Both the position numbers and the translations under genes were made by a program. This document shows positions 1-9,259 of a stretch of DNA of 64,000 nt, one piece after another. The stretch is from CALJTV01 sp036821185 (GTDB taxonomy: Bacteria > Chloroflexota > Dehalococcoidia > GIF9 > UBA5629), in assembly GCA_036821185.1 (NCBI GenBank), contig DAISKD010000004.1:54815-118814 (forward strand). The letters run 5' to 3'. Each line of letters begins with the position of its first letter. The stretch's first letter is position 1. A model generated the notes under the pieces. The model ran no database searches. It saw only the letters and a program-made list of their open reading frames with translations, and was not told the DNA's origin.

Positions 1-57
1 CACCAGGGTACCCTCGGCATCAAAAGAGACTATTTTAATCTGGTCAAGTTTACCCAT
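1..57 (-). CDS. HAD-superfamily hydrolase, N-terminal fragment (runs off the window)
   Basis: Only the first 19 codons are inside the window. They begin at an ATG at 57 and read leftwards. The peptide ends in the motif FDAEGTL. This matches the first HAD motif (DxDGT), which holds the aspartate nucleophile, with Glu in place of the second Asp. The hydrophobic strand IKIVSF before it fits the Rossmannoid fold of that family. The substrate cannot be told from so short a piece. The gene is divergent from the radical SAM gene at 139, so the roughly 80 bases between them should hold both start regions. Confidence 0.5.
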   Translation of the reverse strand, partial: MGKLDQIKIVSFDAEGTLV

Positions 58-138
58 TTTGCCCAGAAAATGTTATCATTTCCCCTTGCTAATTCCAAGA
101 CGAAATTGGAAATTTGAACGGCTAAAGTTTAAAATTAG

Positions 139-1311
139 ATGATGCGCCTGGGCTACCTTACCGATACATACAACCTTAACCTCTGCTTCGAAGTGGGACC
201 TATAAGGCCCCCAAGCGAGGCATTTTCGCTGCTTATCAGGGCCACCAGGAATTGCCCCTGGAACCGCTGTCAGTTCTGCCCGGTGTACAAAGGGCAAAGG
301 TTTGAGCTGCGTCCTGCGGATGAGGTGGTGAAAGACATCGAGACCGCCAAAGCCATCGCCGAGGGTATTAGGAAGCTTGCCTGGAAAGCTGGCTATGGGG
401 ACAGGGTGAGGGAAATAGCCGCCAGCATCTACAACAGCTATGCCCACAACGCCAGCGTACGCAATGTCGCCCTATGGCTCTGGGCTGGGGGTACAACGGC
501 TTTCCTTCAGGACGCCAATAGCCTGATAATGAGGACACCCGACCTGGTGAAGGTGGTGTCCGCACTTAAGCAGGCCTTCCCCGGGTTATCCCGGATAACT
601 TCCTACGCCCGCTCCAAAACAGCGGCGAAGAAGTCCCTGGAAGAGCTGCGGGAATTGAAGGATGCCGGTCTATCACGCTTGCACATCGGTATGGAGAGCG
701 GCTCGGACGCGGTCCTCGCCTACATGGATAAAGGAGTGACTGCCGAGGAACACGTCCTTGGTGGTAGAAAGGTAAAAGAAGCTGGTATTTCGCTCTGCGA
801 ATATGTCATGCCTGGCCTTGGTGGCAGAAAGATGTCCGCTGAACACGCCAGAGAGACCGCCAGGGTACTAAATGAGATCAACCCCGACCATATCAGGCTG
901 CGCACCCTACAGGTGCATCCGAACACGCCGCTGTGGGAAAAACTGGAGTCCGACGACTTCCAGCTCCAGTCGGAGGATGAGATAGTCCATGAGATCGGTG
1001 AGTTCATTTCCAGGCTTGAGTTCACCGGCGAACTTAAGAGCGACCATATCCTGAACCTGCTGCCTGAGCTGGAAGGCAAGTTCCCCGAAGCCAGAGACTC
1101 CTGCCTCGCCATCATTTCTAGATATTTTTCGCTGCCGGAAAACGAAAGGTTGAACTTCAAGCTGGGAAGGAGGCTGGGGCTCTACGAAAGACTGGACGAC
1201 ATACATGACCCGACGAAATACCAGCACATCGACCAAGCGCTAAGACGGATAATGCAGTCTGGAGAAGATGTGGAAAAGGTCATCCAGAATTTCAAGGTCA
1301 GCTACCTGTAA
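139..1311 (+). CDS. Radical SAM protein with a CX4CX2C cluster motif
   Basis: This is a 390-residue radical SAM protein. Cysteines 39, 44 and 47 (CPWNRCQFC) form a CX4CX2C variant of the usual CX3CX2C site for the 4Fe-4S cluster that cleaves S-adenosylmethionine. A later stretch, LHIGMESGSD near residue 180, resembles the radical SAM barrel strand that contacts SAM. No B12-binding or SPASM domain was recognised, so the substrate is unknown. Two adjacent ATG codons (139 and 142) are possible starts. It precedes a peptide-type ABC importer on the same strand by about 120 bases, but a functional link is not evident. Family is firm, role is open. Confidence 0.8.
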   Translation: MMRLGYLTDTYNLNLCFEVGPIRPPSEAFSLLIRATRNCPWNRCQFCPVYKGQRFELRPADEVVKDIETAKAIAEGIRKLAWKAGYGDRVREIAASIYNSYAHNASVRNVALWLWAGGTTAFLQDANSLIMRTPDLVKVVSALKQAFPGLSRITSYARSKTAAKKSLEELRELKDAGLSRLHIGMESGSDAVLAYMDKGVTAEEHVLGGRKVKEAGISLCEYVMPGLGGRKMSAEHARETARVLNEINPDHIRLRTLQVHPNTPLWEKLESDDFQLQSEDEIVHEIGEFISRLEFTGELKSDHILNLLPELEGKFPEARDSCLAIISRYFSLPENERLNFKLGRRLGLYERLDDIHDPTKYQHIDQALRRIMQSGEDVEKVIQNFKVSYL

Positions 1312-1319
1312 ATATAGCC

Positions 1320-1436
1320 ATGTCCAATAAGGGCTACCTCAATCTAAACCGTTTCAAGTCAGGCAAATCGGTCAAAAAACAAGCAGCGCAGAGAAGAGAT
1401 AAAGGACTGTCCAAGAGGAGGCTGGTGAATAAATGA
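1320..1436 (+). CDS. Possible 38-residue basic small ORF, coupled to the ABC binding-protein gene
   Basis: An ATG at 1320 opens a frame of 38 codons. Its TGA overlaps the ATG of the next gene (ATGA at 1433-1436), the classic arrangement for translational coupling. The predicted peptide is very basic, with many Lys and Arg, and resembles no family known to me. No clear Shine-Dalgarno sequence precedes its ATG. It could equally be untranslated leader sequence. It is listed because it fills the only gap in this cluster. Confidence 0.25.
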   Translation: MSNKGYLNLNRFKSGKSVKKQAAQRRDKGLSKRRLVNK

Positions 1437-3184
1437 AAAAGAGAATAGCGATAATAGCCTGTGCGGCACTGGCCGCCATATGTCTGGTATTAGGCAGTAT
1501 ATATCTCACCCGCACCACCAGCACAAGGGTGCCTGGAGAAACCAAGGTCAAGGGCGTCTTCATTGAAGGGCAATCTGGCGGCGATGCCGAGACGCTCAAC
1601 TGGATATTAGCTGCCGATGCCACCTCCTTTAGCTACGTGGGGCACACTCTGGACTCGCTGGCAACTTACGATAACAACTTCAATATCCAGCTCCGCTGCC
1701 TGGCTAAAGACATCGAAGTGTCGCCGGACGGTCTGGTCTATACCGTTACCATCAGGGATGACCTCAGGTGGAGCGACGGCTCCCCGGTCACCGCCGAAGA
1801 CTATGTATATACCCTGAAGAACCTCATGTTCTCCAACTGGTTGACCTATCCCTATAAGAGCGACTGGCAGGAGGAGGTCAACGGAGAGAAAGTATTCGTT
1901 ACTCCCGAGGTAGTGAATGAGACCACATTCACCATAACCCGTCAGACGGTGGACCCCGAGTTCGTCTATACCCTTTACGACCTCACTCCGTACCCCAAGC
2001 ACATAGCCCAGAAGTACGAGGGGGCTGCTGAAGCATTCATGCAGGCACCCGAGTTCAACAACCTGAGCTATACCGGTAACCTCGGTCCCTACCGCTTCAA
2101 AGAGTGGAACCGCAACGATAGGTTTGTGGTGGAGCGTAACCCTGACTACTACCTGGGCAAAGATGTCGGTGCCCCTTACTTCGAGCAGTACATAATTAAA
2201 CTGTTCGGCACCTCCGCCACCAGGCAGGCAGCGCTGGAAGCTGGGGACATTACCTACACCGGCATCGAACCGGAATTGGTAGCTAAATTTAAGAGCCTCC
2301 CCCACATCAAAGTCTATACCGTCCCCACCTCCGGCTATACCATCCTAGCCTACAACCAGAGGGCTAATGGATGGGAAGGGCTGAAGAACAAAGAGGTTAG
2401 GCAGGCCCTTTCCATGGCGATAAACAAGCTGGCGATAACCCAGACCATACTTCTGGGCTTCGCCGAGCCCGCATTCAGCTTCATTCCCAAGGTCTCCCCG
2501 TGGTACACAGAGGAAAGTGTTGTAAAGTACGGAGTCAGCCCATTGTATGATAAACAAAAAGCTGCCGAGATACTTTACCGGCTGGGGTACGGCATAAGGC
2601 AGGCAGACAATACCATAAAAGTCACCAAAAAAGACGGCAGTCTCCTGCAATTGAGGCTGGTGGTAAACGTCGGCAGCAAGCCGGCAGAGGATATGGCTTT
2701 CTTCATTAGAAAAGAGCTCCTGGAACTGGGGATAGAGACGGAGATCAAATTGGTGCCCTGGCCGACCCTGCTAAGGCAATATGTGATGAATACCGTGCCC
2801 GGCTCGAAGCAGGAGCCAGCCTATAACAAAGGCCCCGAAGCTGTAAGCCAGGAGGAATGGGACTTCATCCTCATGGGCTTCGGTACCGACCCGCTGGCAC
2901 CTTCCGGGAGCCATGTGTTCTTTGCCTCACACGGCGGGCTTAACTTTATGGGCTACTCGAACCAGGAGGTCGATGAACTGTTCGCCAGAGCGAAATCGAA
3001 GGAAGCACTGGACAAAGGGGTGAGGCAAAAGATTTACGCTGAACTTTCCCACCTGCTTTCCGAAGAACAACCGGTGAACTTCCTCGCCTTCCACAGGGCC
3101 AACCGCGGTTTCCTCAAGAACGTCATGGGCATCGAGCCCGGGGTGAACATGGGCTACAATTACCATTTGTGGTATTTTGAGTAG
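1433..3184 (+). CDS. Peptide/nickel-type ABC transporter substrate-binding protein (SBP_bac_5 family)
   Basis: This 583-residue extracytoplasmic solute-binding protein belongs to the DppA/OppA family. The N-terminus is MKKR followed by a hydrophobic stretch to about residue 27. It is a signal sequence or membrane anchor, and no convincing lipobox cysteine is present. The body carries the family signature near residue 85-110 (TVTIRDDLRWSDG, then PVTAEDYVYTLK). It is followed by two permeases and two ATPases in the standard order for a complete importer. The start has a purine-rich AAGAGGAGG upstream. Ligand class (peptide, nickel or opine) cannot be read from the sequence. Confidence 0.9.
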   Translation: MKKRIAIIACAALAAICLVLGSIYLTRTTSTRVPGETKVKGVFIEGQSGGDAETLNWILAADATSFSYVGHTLDSLATYDNNFNIQLRCLAKDIEVSPDGLVYTVTIRDDLRWSDGSPVTAEDYVYTLKNLMFSNWLTYPYKSDWQEEVNGEKVFVTPEVVNETTFTITRQTVDPEFVYTLYDLTPYPKHIAQKYEGAAEAFMQAPEFNNLSYTGNLGPYRFKEWNRNDRFVVERNPDYYLGKDVGAPYFEQYIIKLFGTSATRQAALEAGDITYTGIEPELVAKFKSLPHIKVYTVPTSGYTILAYNQRANGWEGLKNKEVRQALSMAINKLAITQTILLGFAEPAFSFIPKVSPWYTEESVVKYGVSPLYDKQKAAEILYRLGYGIRQADNTIKVTKKDGSLLQLRLVVNVGSKPAEDMAFFIRKELLELGIETEIKLVPWPTLLRQYVMNTVPGSKQEPAYNKGPEAVSQEEWDFILMGFGTDPLAPSGSHVFFASHGGLNFMGYSNQEVDELFARAKSKEALDKGVRQKIYAELSHLLSEEQPVNFLAFHRANRGFLKNVMGIEPGVNMGYNYHLWYFE

Positions 3185-3208
3185 CAGTAATATACCGTAA
3201 GGGCAGGC

Positions 3209-4225
3209 GTGAGGCAGTCCAGCCAGAAGCGCTGGGCAAAGGCGACTATGAGGAAAAGCTGGCTCCGCGACTATATCATAAAAAGGCTCCTTTACTCAAT
3301 ACTTATCGCTTGGGGCATACTCACCGTCACCTTCATCCTGGTGAGGGTGGGCCCCAGTTCCCCAGCCGACAAGTACCTGGCTAACCTGGCTGCTAAAGGA
3401 CAGGATCCCTCACAGGTGATAGCTGCCATAGAAGCCAGATACGGCTTGGACAAGCCTATACTCCAGCAATACGGGGAATACATGCTAAACCTGCTCCGGG
3501 GAAACTGGGGGTGGTCGTTCAGCACCTCGATGCCGGTGATGGAGCTGATCAAGCGCCACTGGGTCTATTCCTTCCAGTTGATACTGCTGAGCAGCATTTT
3601 CGCTGCCGTGCTTGGTATCCTCATCGGCATCTATTCGGCAGTGAAGCAATACACCAAGGCTGACTATGCCTTCACCTTTCTCTCCTTCATCGGCATCTCG
3701 ATACCCAATTTCTGGCTCGGCGTGATGCTCATCCTTGTCTTCTCTGTAAAGCTCGGACTGTTCAAGACCTATTATGACACCACATTGCCATTGTTCTCCC
3801 CGGCCAACCTCAAGGCATTGGTGCTACCGGTGATAACCCTGGGCACGGGCATGCTCGCTGCCTATGTCAGATATACCAGGTCAGCTATGCTGGACAATCT
3901 AAGAAAGCCCTTCGTCATCACAGCACGAGCTAAAGGTCTACCGGAGCCTCTGGTCATCGGAAAGCACGTTTTCCGAAATGCCCTGCTCCCCCTGGTGACT
4001 ATAATCATGTTTGACCTGGGTAGCATCGTATTCGGCGGTGCTTACCTCACCGAAATCGTCTTCGGCATCCCGGGGCTAGGGCAGGTATCCTTCAACGCCA
4101 TCTTTGCCAACGATTACCCGGTGGTGGTCGCGATCACCCTTATCGGGACACTGGTGGTGCTGCTGGTCAACCTGATTACAGACATAACCTATACTTATCT
4201 CGACCCGAGGATAAGATATGACTGA
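3209..4225 (+). CDS. ABC transporter permease, DppB/OppB family
   Basis: This is the first inner-membrane subunit of the importer, 338 residues from a GTG at 3209. An in-frame ATG at 3248 is an equally good start and gives 325 residues beginning MRKSWLRDYI. Several transmembrane segments are visible. The C-terminal half has the BPD_transp_1 region with the EAA-like loop (ARAKGLPEPLVIGKHVFRNA) that docks on the ATPases. The start MxxYIIKRLL is typical of DppB. Its end overlaps the next permease by 8 bases, indicating a tightly coupled operon. Confidence 0.92.
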   Translation: MRQSSQKRWAKATMRKSWLRDYIIKRLLYSILIAWGILTVTFILVRVGPSSPADKYLANLAAKGQDPSQVIAAIEARYGLDKPILQQYGEYMLNLLRGNWGWSFSTSMPVMELIKRHWVYSFQLILLSSIFAAVLGILIGIYSAVKQYTKADYAFTFLSFIGISIPNFWLGVMLILVFSVKLGLFKTYYDTTLPLFSPANLKALVLPVITLGTGMLAAYVRYTRSAMLDNLRKPFVITARAKGLPEPLVIGKHVFRNALLPLVTIIMFDLGSIVFGGAYLTEIVFGIPGLGQVSFNAIFANDYPVVVAITLIGTLVVLLVNLITDITYTYLDPRIRYD

Positions 4226-5180
4226 CAGAAAGGAAGTAGCAGGCAAAGACAGAACAGCTTTTCACGGCGGTGGTTTCAGGCTGGTCAGCTACTACTGGCA
4301 AAGGATGACGAGGAACCGTCTGGCTGTCTTCGGCCTCGCCTTCATTATCTTCCTAGCACTGGTCGCCATCATCGGTCCCTTCTTCACCCCTGACCCCACG
4401 CAGGTGGACTTCGAGGCGAAAAACCTGCCACCCATCGGATTCACCACCACTCAGGCTGTTTACGACATAACCACCGACCAGTTTATCACCAAAAAGATTT
4501 CAGGCACGTGGAAACACCCCCTGGGTACTGACCGGAAGGGACGGGACATGCTGGCGATGATAGTCTCCGGGGCAAGGGTCTCCCTGCAGGTAGGTCTTCT
4601 TGCCACTGGGTTAGCCGTAATCATCGGCACCATCATTGGCGTCATGTCAGCTTATCTGGGTGGCTGGGTGGACAACGCCTTGATGAGGTTCACCGATGTG
4701 ATGATGACCTTCCCCTTCTTCCTGTTGCTGGTGCTCATAGTGTTCATTTTCGGACCTAGCCTAGCCTTCATCGTTTTCGCCATCGGACTCACCGGCTGGA
4801 CGGGCACCGCCCGCCTGGTAAGGAGCGAGTCACTATCTCTGAGAACACGTGAATTTGTAATGGCAGCTAAAGCACTGGGAGCCAGCGATAGCAGAGTGGT
4901 CTTCCGCCACCTGATCCCAAACGTCATCAGCTTGATCATCGTCATTGCCACATTATCTATCCCCGGCGTAATCCTGGCTGAAGCCGCCCTTAGCTTCATC
5001 GGTCTTGGCGACCCCACCACACCGAGCTGGGGAATAATCCTGGAGGAGGGACAACACAGCCTGGATACCGCCTGGTGGGTGGCTGTGGAGCCCGGGATCA
5101 TGTTGTTCTTGACCGTCCTTGCCTTCAACTTCCTCGGCGACGGGCTGAGGGATGCCTTTGACCCGAAAAGCAATGTTTAG
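4218..5180 (+). CDS. ABC transporter permease, DppC/OppC family
   Basis: This is the second permease, 320 residues. The N-terminal OppC-type segment (YYWQRMTRNRLAVFGLAFI) precedes a long periplasmic loop and five or six transmembrane helices. The docking loop reads MAAKALGASDSRVVFRHLIPN around residue 215-235. It pairs with the DppB-like protein to form the pore. The gene overlaps dppB-like by 8 bases and is followed after 15 bases by the first ATPase. GLGDPTTPSWGIIL near the C-terminus is highly typical of DppC proteins. Confidence 0.93.
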   Translation: MTDRKEVAGKDRTAFHGGGFRLVSYYWQRMTRNRLAVFGLAFIIFLALVAIIGPFFTPDPTQVDFEAKNLPPIGFTTTQAVYDITTDQFITKKISGTWKHPLGTDRKGRDMLAMIVSGARVSLQVGLLATGLAVIIGTIIGVMSAYLGGWVDNALMRFTDVMMTFPFFLLLVLIVFIFGPSLAFIVFAIGLTGWTGTARLVRSESLSLRTREFVMAAKALGASDSRVVFRHLIPNVISLIIVIATLSIPGVILAEAALSFIGLGDPTTPSWGIILEEGQHSLDTAWWVAVEPGIMLFLTVLAFNFLGDGLRDAFDPKSNV

Positions 5181-5195
5181 CAGGAAAAGCCGGAA

Positions 5196-6179
5196 ATGCA
5201 GTCTCACAGCGGAAACAACATCATACTCAGCGTAAACGCTCTGCAGACCTTCTTTTTCACCCGTCGCGGCATAGTCAGGGCGGTGAACGGGGTTAGCTTT
5301 GAGCTGAGACAGGGCGAATGCCTCTGCCTGGTGGGGGAGTCGGGATGCGGCAAGAGCGTCACCGCACTTTCTATCCTCAGGTTGTTCGATAGTCCCCCTG
5401 GCAGGATAGTCGGCGGTAACGTGGTCTACAACTCCTTAGACTTGACATCGTGCCCAGAGCAGCAATTAAGAAAGGTCCGCGGCAAGGAAATCGCCCTTGT
5501 GCTTCAGGAAGCACAGTCGGCGCTTAACCCCGTGCTGACGGTAGGCGACCAGATAATAGAGCAGATGAAAATCCACCTCCCTTTAAGTAAAGAAGAGGCA
5601 AGGCTGAAAGCCATAAGCCTGCTCCGCGAAATGGGCATACCGTCGGCAGAAGACGTCCTGGACTACTACCCCCACCAACTTTCCGGCGGCATGAAGCAGA
5701 GGGTACTGGTGGCCATGAGCCTCTGCTGCGACCCCCGAATACTTATTGCCGATGAGCCTACCACCGCTGTGGATGTGACTATAAAAGCCCAGGTCCTGGA
5801 CATGTTCCGCCAGCTAAAGGAGAAACGGCAGATGTCCATCATCTTCATAACCCATGACCTAGCAGTTGTAGCTGAGATCGGTGACCGGGCAGTAATCATG
5901 TACGGCGGCAGGGACATCGAGACCGCCCCAGTATCAGAGGTAATCGCCACTCCGGCGCACCCTTACACCAAAGGTTTGCTGGCATGCCTGCCGGATGTGT
6001 CCCGGGAGGTGGACAGGTTGAGTTCGATCCCTGGCATGCCCCCAGACCCCTCAAAGTTACCACCGGGCTGCACCTTCCATCCCAGATGCCCGAAAGCAAT
6101 GGACATCTGCCGTACACAGGAGCCATCGCTAACTGAAATCTCGAAAGAGCATAAGGTGAGGTGCCACCTGTATGCCTGA
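5196..6179 (+). CDS. ABC transporter ATP-binding protein, DppD/OppD family
   Basis: This 327-residue cytoplasmic ATPase shows Walker A GESGCGKS near residue 48, the ABC signature LSGGMKQR near 160, Walker B ILIADEPTTA near 180 and the switch histidine in FITHDL. The C-terminal oligopeptide-transporter extension is present, with CTFHPRCPKAMDIC. These clustered cysteines in OppD/DppD proteins can hold an Fe-S cluster. The start lies 15 bases after the DppC-like gene. Its 3' end overlaps the partner ATPase by 8 bases. It should act as a heterodimer with that neighbour. Confidence 0.93.
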   Translation: MQSHSGNNIILSVNALQTFFFTRRGIVRAVNGVSFELRQGECLCLVGESGCGKSVTALSILRLFDSPPGRIVGGNVVYNSLDLTSCPEQQLRKVRGKEIALVLQEAQSALNPVLTVGDQIIEQMKIHLPLSKEEARLKAISLLREMGIPSAEDVLDYYPHQLSGGMKQRVLVAMSLCCDPRILIADEPTTAVDVTIKAQVLDMFRQLKEKRQMSIIFITHDLAVVAEIGDRAVIMYGGRDIETAPVSEVIATPAHPYTKGLLACLPDVSREVDRLSSIPGMPPDPSKLPPGCTFHPRCPKAMDICRTQEPSLTEISKEHKVRCHLYA

Positions 6180-7149
6180 TAAAGAAAAGTCATTGCTGGA
6201 AGCCACAGACCTTAAAAAATACTACCCACTGACCGCGGGCATAATCTCTCGCCACATAGGCGATATAAAGGCTGTCGATGGGGTGACCTTCAACATTAAA
6301 GAGCGGGAGATCCTGGGGCTGGTCGGTGAGTCCGGCTGCGGTAAATCTACCCTGGGCAAGACCGTCCTCAGGTTAGAAGAGCCCACCAGCGGCAGGATCC
6401 TCTATAAAGGGGCTGACATCACCAGACTGGACAAACGTGCCCTCAGAGAGCTGAGAAAGGAGATGCAAATAATCTTCCAGGACCCCGAGGCATCACTCGA
6501 CCCAAGGATGACCGTTGGCCAGTCTATCTGTGAGCCCCTGCTGATCCACAATGTCGGAGATGATAGGGAGAGGGAAGAGACGGTGGCACGGTTGCTGGAG
6601 CAAGTGGGACTGGAGCCGCACCAGGCAGACCTTTATCCCCATGAGCTCAGCGGTGGACAGAAACAACGCGTCGGCATTGCCCGCGCCCTGGCTCTGAGCC
6701 CCAAGCTTATCATCGCCGATGAGCCGGTAAGTGCCTTGGATGTCTCTATTCAGGCGCAGATATTGAACCTGATGCTAGACATCCAGGATCAGATGGGCTT
6801 GAGCTACTTGTTTATCGCCCACGACCTCTCTGTAATCAAGTACGTAGCACACCGTATAGCTGTCATGTATCTGGGCAAGATTGTGGAACTGGCTGATAAT
6901 AAGGAACTATTCCACAACCCCCTGCATCCTTACACTGAAGCGCTTATCTCCGCCGTACCCGGCCTGAGAACAAAGGGCAGAAAAAGGACTATTTTGCCCG
7001 GCGAGGTCCCTTCCCCACTCAACCCACCATCCGGCTGCCGCTTTCATCCTAGATGCCCCTACGCTATACCGGTCTGCCAGCATGAAGAGCCGGTACTGAT
7101 AGAGGTATCACAGGGACATTCCGTAGCCTGCCACCTGCACCGGCGCTAG
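6172..7149 (+). CDS. ABC transporter ATP-binding protein, DppF/OppF family
   Basis: This is the second ATPase, 325 residues. It has Walker A GESGCGKS, signature LSGGQKQRVGIARAL, Walker B LIIADEPVSALD and the H-loop FIAHDLSVIKY. The C-terminal oligopeptide extension again carries CRFHPRCPYAIPVC. The sequence QIIFQDPEASLDPRMTV is the F-type Q-loop region. It closes the five-gene importer operon. Its last four bases overlap tail to tail with the end of the elp3 gene on the other strand, so no separate terminator fits between them. Confidence 0.93.
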   Translation: MPDKEKSLLEATDLKKYYPLTAGIISRHIGDIKAVDGVTFNIKEREILGLVGESGCGKSTLGKTVLRLEEPTSGRILYKGADITRLDKRALRELRKEMQIIFQDPEASLDPRMTVGQSICEPLLIHNVGDDREREETVARLLEQVGLEPHQADLYPHELSGGQKQRVGIARALALSPKLIIADEPVSALDVSIQAQILNLMLDIQDQMGLSYLFIAHDLSVIKYVAHRIAVMYLGKIVELADNKELFHNPLHPYTEALISAVPGLRTKGRKRTILPGEVPSPLNPPSGCRFHPRCPYAIPVCQHEEPVLIEVSQGHSVACHLHRR

Positions 7150-8573
7150 ATATGAGGAGCAGCATCCGGGCAGATTGCGATCGGACCGGCCTGGGCTGGC
7201 ACCTGTGCTGCCAGTTCTTTCACCATATAGGCTCCGTCTAGCTCGTAGCCAAACTCAGAGCGGAAGTATTCCCTGGCGCCAACACCACTGATAACCGCTA
7301 TCCTTGATGCCCCGAATTCGAGCCTGGCAATACGCTCAGCCTCCTGGAGCAGTCGTCTACCCAGTCCCCTATGTTGCACGGCGATGTCCGCTCGACTACC
7401 CAGCGGCACCTCTGTGCCGAATACATGCAACTCCCGTACCATGACTGTGCCGTCGGAGTCCATAAGTTTACCGCTGGCCCTCATCCTCAACAGGGCAAAC
7501 AGAGTACCTTCGCTGTCCTCAAAAGAAAGGAAGACCTCCCTGCCGTCTGATGCCGTATAGTCTTGCCTTCTTAATTCCGGTTCACCAGGTTTCCAACCGT
7601 CACGCGTCCGGTGGCCGTACTCACGGCAACGGATACAACGACAGCTCAGCCCCAACTCGGCCATCTTTCTCTTCAGGGAACTCCTCAACGCCAGGTCCTT
7701 ACAGCCAGCGACTATGTACTTGTCTGGAATATCTCGCATGACCCTGGCAATCCGGACATACGCCGGAATAAGAAGCTTGATGTCTATCATCAAATTCGCC
7801 AGTTCCTCCATACTGTAAGGTCGGTAACGACCATCATGATACCAACTCTCAAGTTCGGTGCCGGCTACCACCAGGGTGGGGTAAAGTTTCAGCCCATCAG
7901 GCCTGAAGTTTGCGTCCTGGAAAAGGGTTTGCGTTAGCTCCAGGTCGTGCTCAGGAGTAGAGCCCGGGAGTCCCGGCATCCAGTGGTAGTAGACTTTGAA
8001 GCCGTAGTCCTTGAGCAGCCTGGTCGCCCGAACCACGTCATCCACGGTGTGCCCACGTCTTACCAAGCGGAAAATATCATCGTCAAGTGTCTGTACGCCC
8101 AGCTCCACCCTCGTAGTGCCGAATTCCAGCATTCGCTTCACATCCTCTTCACTGCACCAGTCCGGCCTGGTCTCAATGCATAGTCCCACACAACGGTGCT
8201 TCGCCGTCTCGTTTATCTTTTTGGCGGCTTCCAGGGTTGGTGAATCACACTCATTGAGGACATCGTAACAGCTCTTGATGAACCAATACTGATAGTCTTC
8301 AGGGCAGGCGAGAAAGGTGCCGCCCATTACTATCAACTCCACCTTGTCCGCTGGGTGGCCCATAGCTGAAAGGGTCTTCAGTCTCACCTCGACCTGCTTC
8401 CTGGGGTCATATTCACAAGCTTTCGCCCTCAACACCGCTGGCGACTCGGGCGTGTAGCTCTTGGGTGTGTCCGCGAAATCGGGACAATAAATGCACTTGC
8501 CCGGGCAGCCGAACGGCTTTGCCATAACCGCCACCGGGGTCACTCCAGATATAGTCCTTGAAATTTTCCGCAT
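7146..8573 (-). CDS. elp3: Elp3-family tRNA uridine-34 carboxymethyl(aminomethyl) synthase (radical SAM-GNAT)
   Basis: This 475-residue enzyme modifies U34 of tRNA anticodons. Known Elp3 enzymes use acetyl-CoA and radical SAM chemistry to make cm5U34. Cysteines 23, 27 and 30 (CPGKCIYC) form the canonical CX3CX2C cluster site. They are followed by PDFADTPKSYTPESPAVLRA, the Elp3-specific loop. The C-terminal 150 residues are a GNAT acetyl-CoA domain with QHRGLGRRLLQEAERIA. Zinc-type cysteines (CRCIRC) precede it. From established knowledge, Elp3 of Dehalococcoides mccartyi is a structurally studied bacterial example, which fits the suspected lineage. It is divergent from a Trm9-like methyltransferase only 38 bases away. 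Confidence 0.93.
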   Translation of the reverse strand: MRKISRTISGVTPVAVMAKPFGCPGKCIYCPDFADTPKSYTPESPAVLRAKACEYDPRKQVEVRLKTLSAMGHPADKVELIVMGGTFLACPEDYQYWFIKSCYDVLNECDSPTLEAAKKINETAKHRCVGLCIETRPDWCSEEDVKRMLEFGTTRVELGVQTLDDDIFRLVRRGHTVDDVVRATRLLKDYGFKVYYHWMPGLPGSTPEHDLELTQTLFQDANFRPDGLKLYPTLVVAGTELESWYHDGRYRPYSMEELANLMIDIKLLIPAYVRIARVMRDIPDKYIVAGCKDLALRSSLKRKMAELGLSCRCIRCREYGHRTRDGWKPGEPELRRQDYTASDGREVFLSFEDSEGTLFALLRMRASGKLMDSDGTVMVRELHVFGTEVPLGSRADIAVQHRGLGRRLLQEAERIARLEFGASRIAVISGVGAREYFRSEFGYELDGAYMVKELAAQVPAQAGPIAICPDAAPHI

Positions 8574-8611
8574 ACTGTGATTTCCTTAAAGAAGTTTAGC
8601 AAATTGACACT

Positions 8612-9259
8612 ATGGGAACAAACGCTACTGTTTTTGATGAAATAGCTGAAAGTTGGTACCGCGTCCACCACTGGTCGCGCTTCAGCCATGAGCTTAAAGA
8701 GCTGTCCCTGAGGTGGCAGCAAGGTAGATTGCTCAATATCGGCTGCGCCCACGGTCCCGATTTTCTGCCCTTCAGGGAGCGATTCGAATTATGGGGCCTT
8801 GACGTTTCAGGGCAGATGATAGCGCTGGCTAAAAGATATGCCGCAAAGTTTAATCTTCAGGTGAACCTGGCAATAGCAGATGCCATCAGCCTTCCCTACC
8901 GCGACAACTCCTTTGATTGGGCTATCGCCATCGCAGTTTACCACCACATTAGAGGAGAAAAGGAAAGATATCAGGCATTCCTGGAACTGAAGCGTGTACT
9001 CAAGCCCGGCGGCGAAGCCTTCATAACCGCATGGAACCGCTGGCAGCCCGGGTTCTGGCTAAAGGGCAAAGAGGTCAATATGCCATGGAGGTTAAGAGGA
9101 CGCATACTATACCGCTATTACTACCTCTTCTCCTACGCAGAGCTCGACAGGTTGCTGAAGCAGGTAGGATTTACCGCCCTACGCCTCTCCCCTGAAAAAA
9201 TGCACCGTTCGCCGTTCCCCTTGCTGTCACGAAATATCTGTGCGCTGGTCAAAAAATAG
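8612..9259 (+). CDS. Trm9/ALKBH8-like tRNA (carboxymethyluridine) methyltransferase
   Basis: This 215-residue class I SAM methyltransferase has motif I LLNIGCAHGPDFLPF near residue 40, motif II LWGLDVS, and motif IV-V NSFDWAIAIAVYHHI near residue 105-120. The AIAVYHH sequence and the later YRYYYLFSYAELDRLLKQVGF closely parallel yeast Trm9 (SIAVVHH and YRYYHLY). Trm9 methylates cm5U34 to mcm5U34, the step after Elp3. It starts divergently from elp3 with a 38-base gap. Together they form a plausible two-enzyme wobble-uridine pathway. A generic small-molecule methyltransferase is the alternative. Confidence 0.75.
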   Translation: MGTNATVFDEIAESWYRVHHWSRFSHELKELSLRWQQGRLLNIGCAHGPDFLPFRERFELWGLDVSGQMIALAKRYAAKFNLQVNLAIADAISLPYRDNSFDWAIAIAVYHHIRGEKERYQAFLELKRVLKPGGEAFITAWNRWQPGFWLKGKEVNMPWRLRGRILYRYYYLFSYAELDRLLKQVGFTALRLSPEKMHRSPFPLLSRNICALVKK

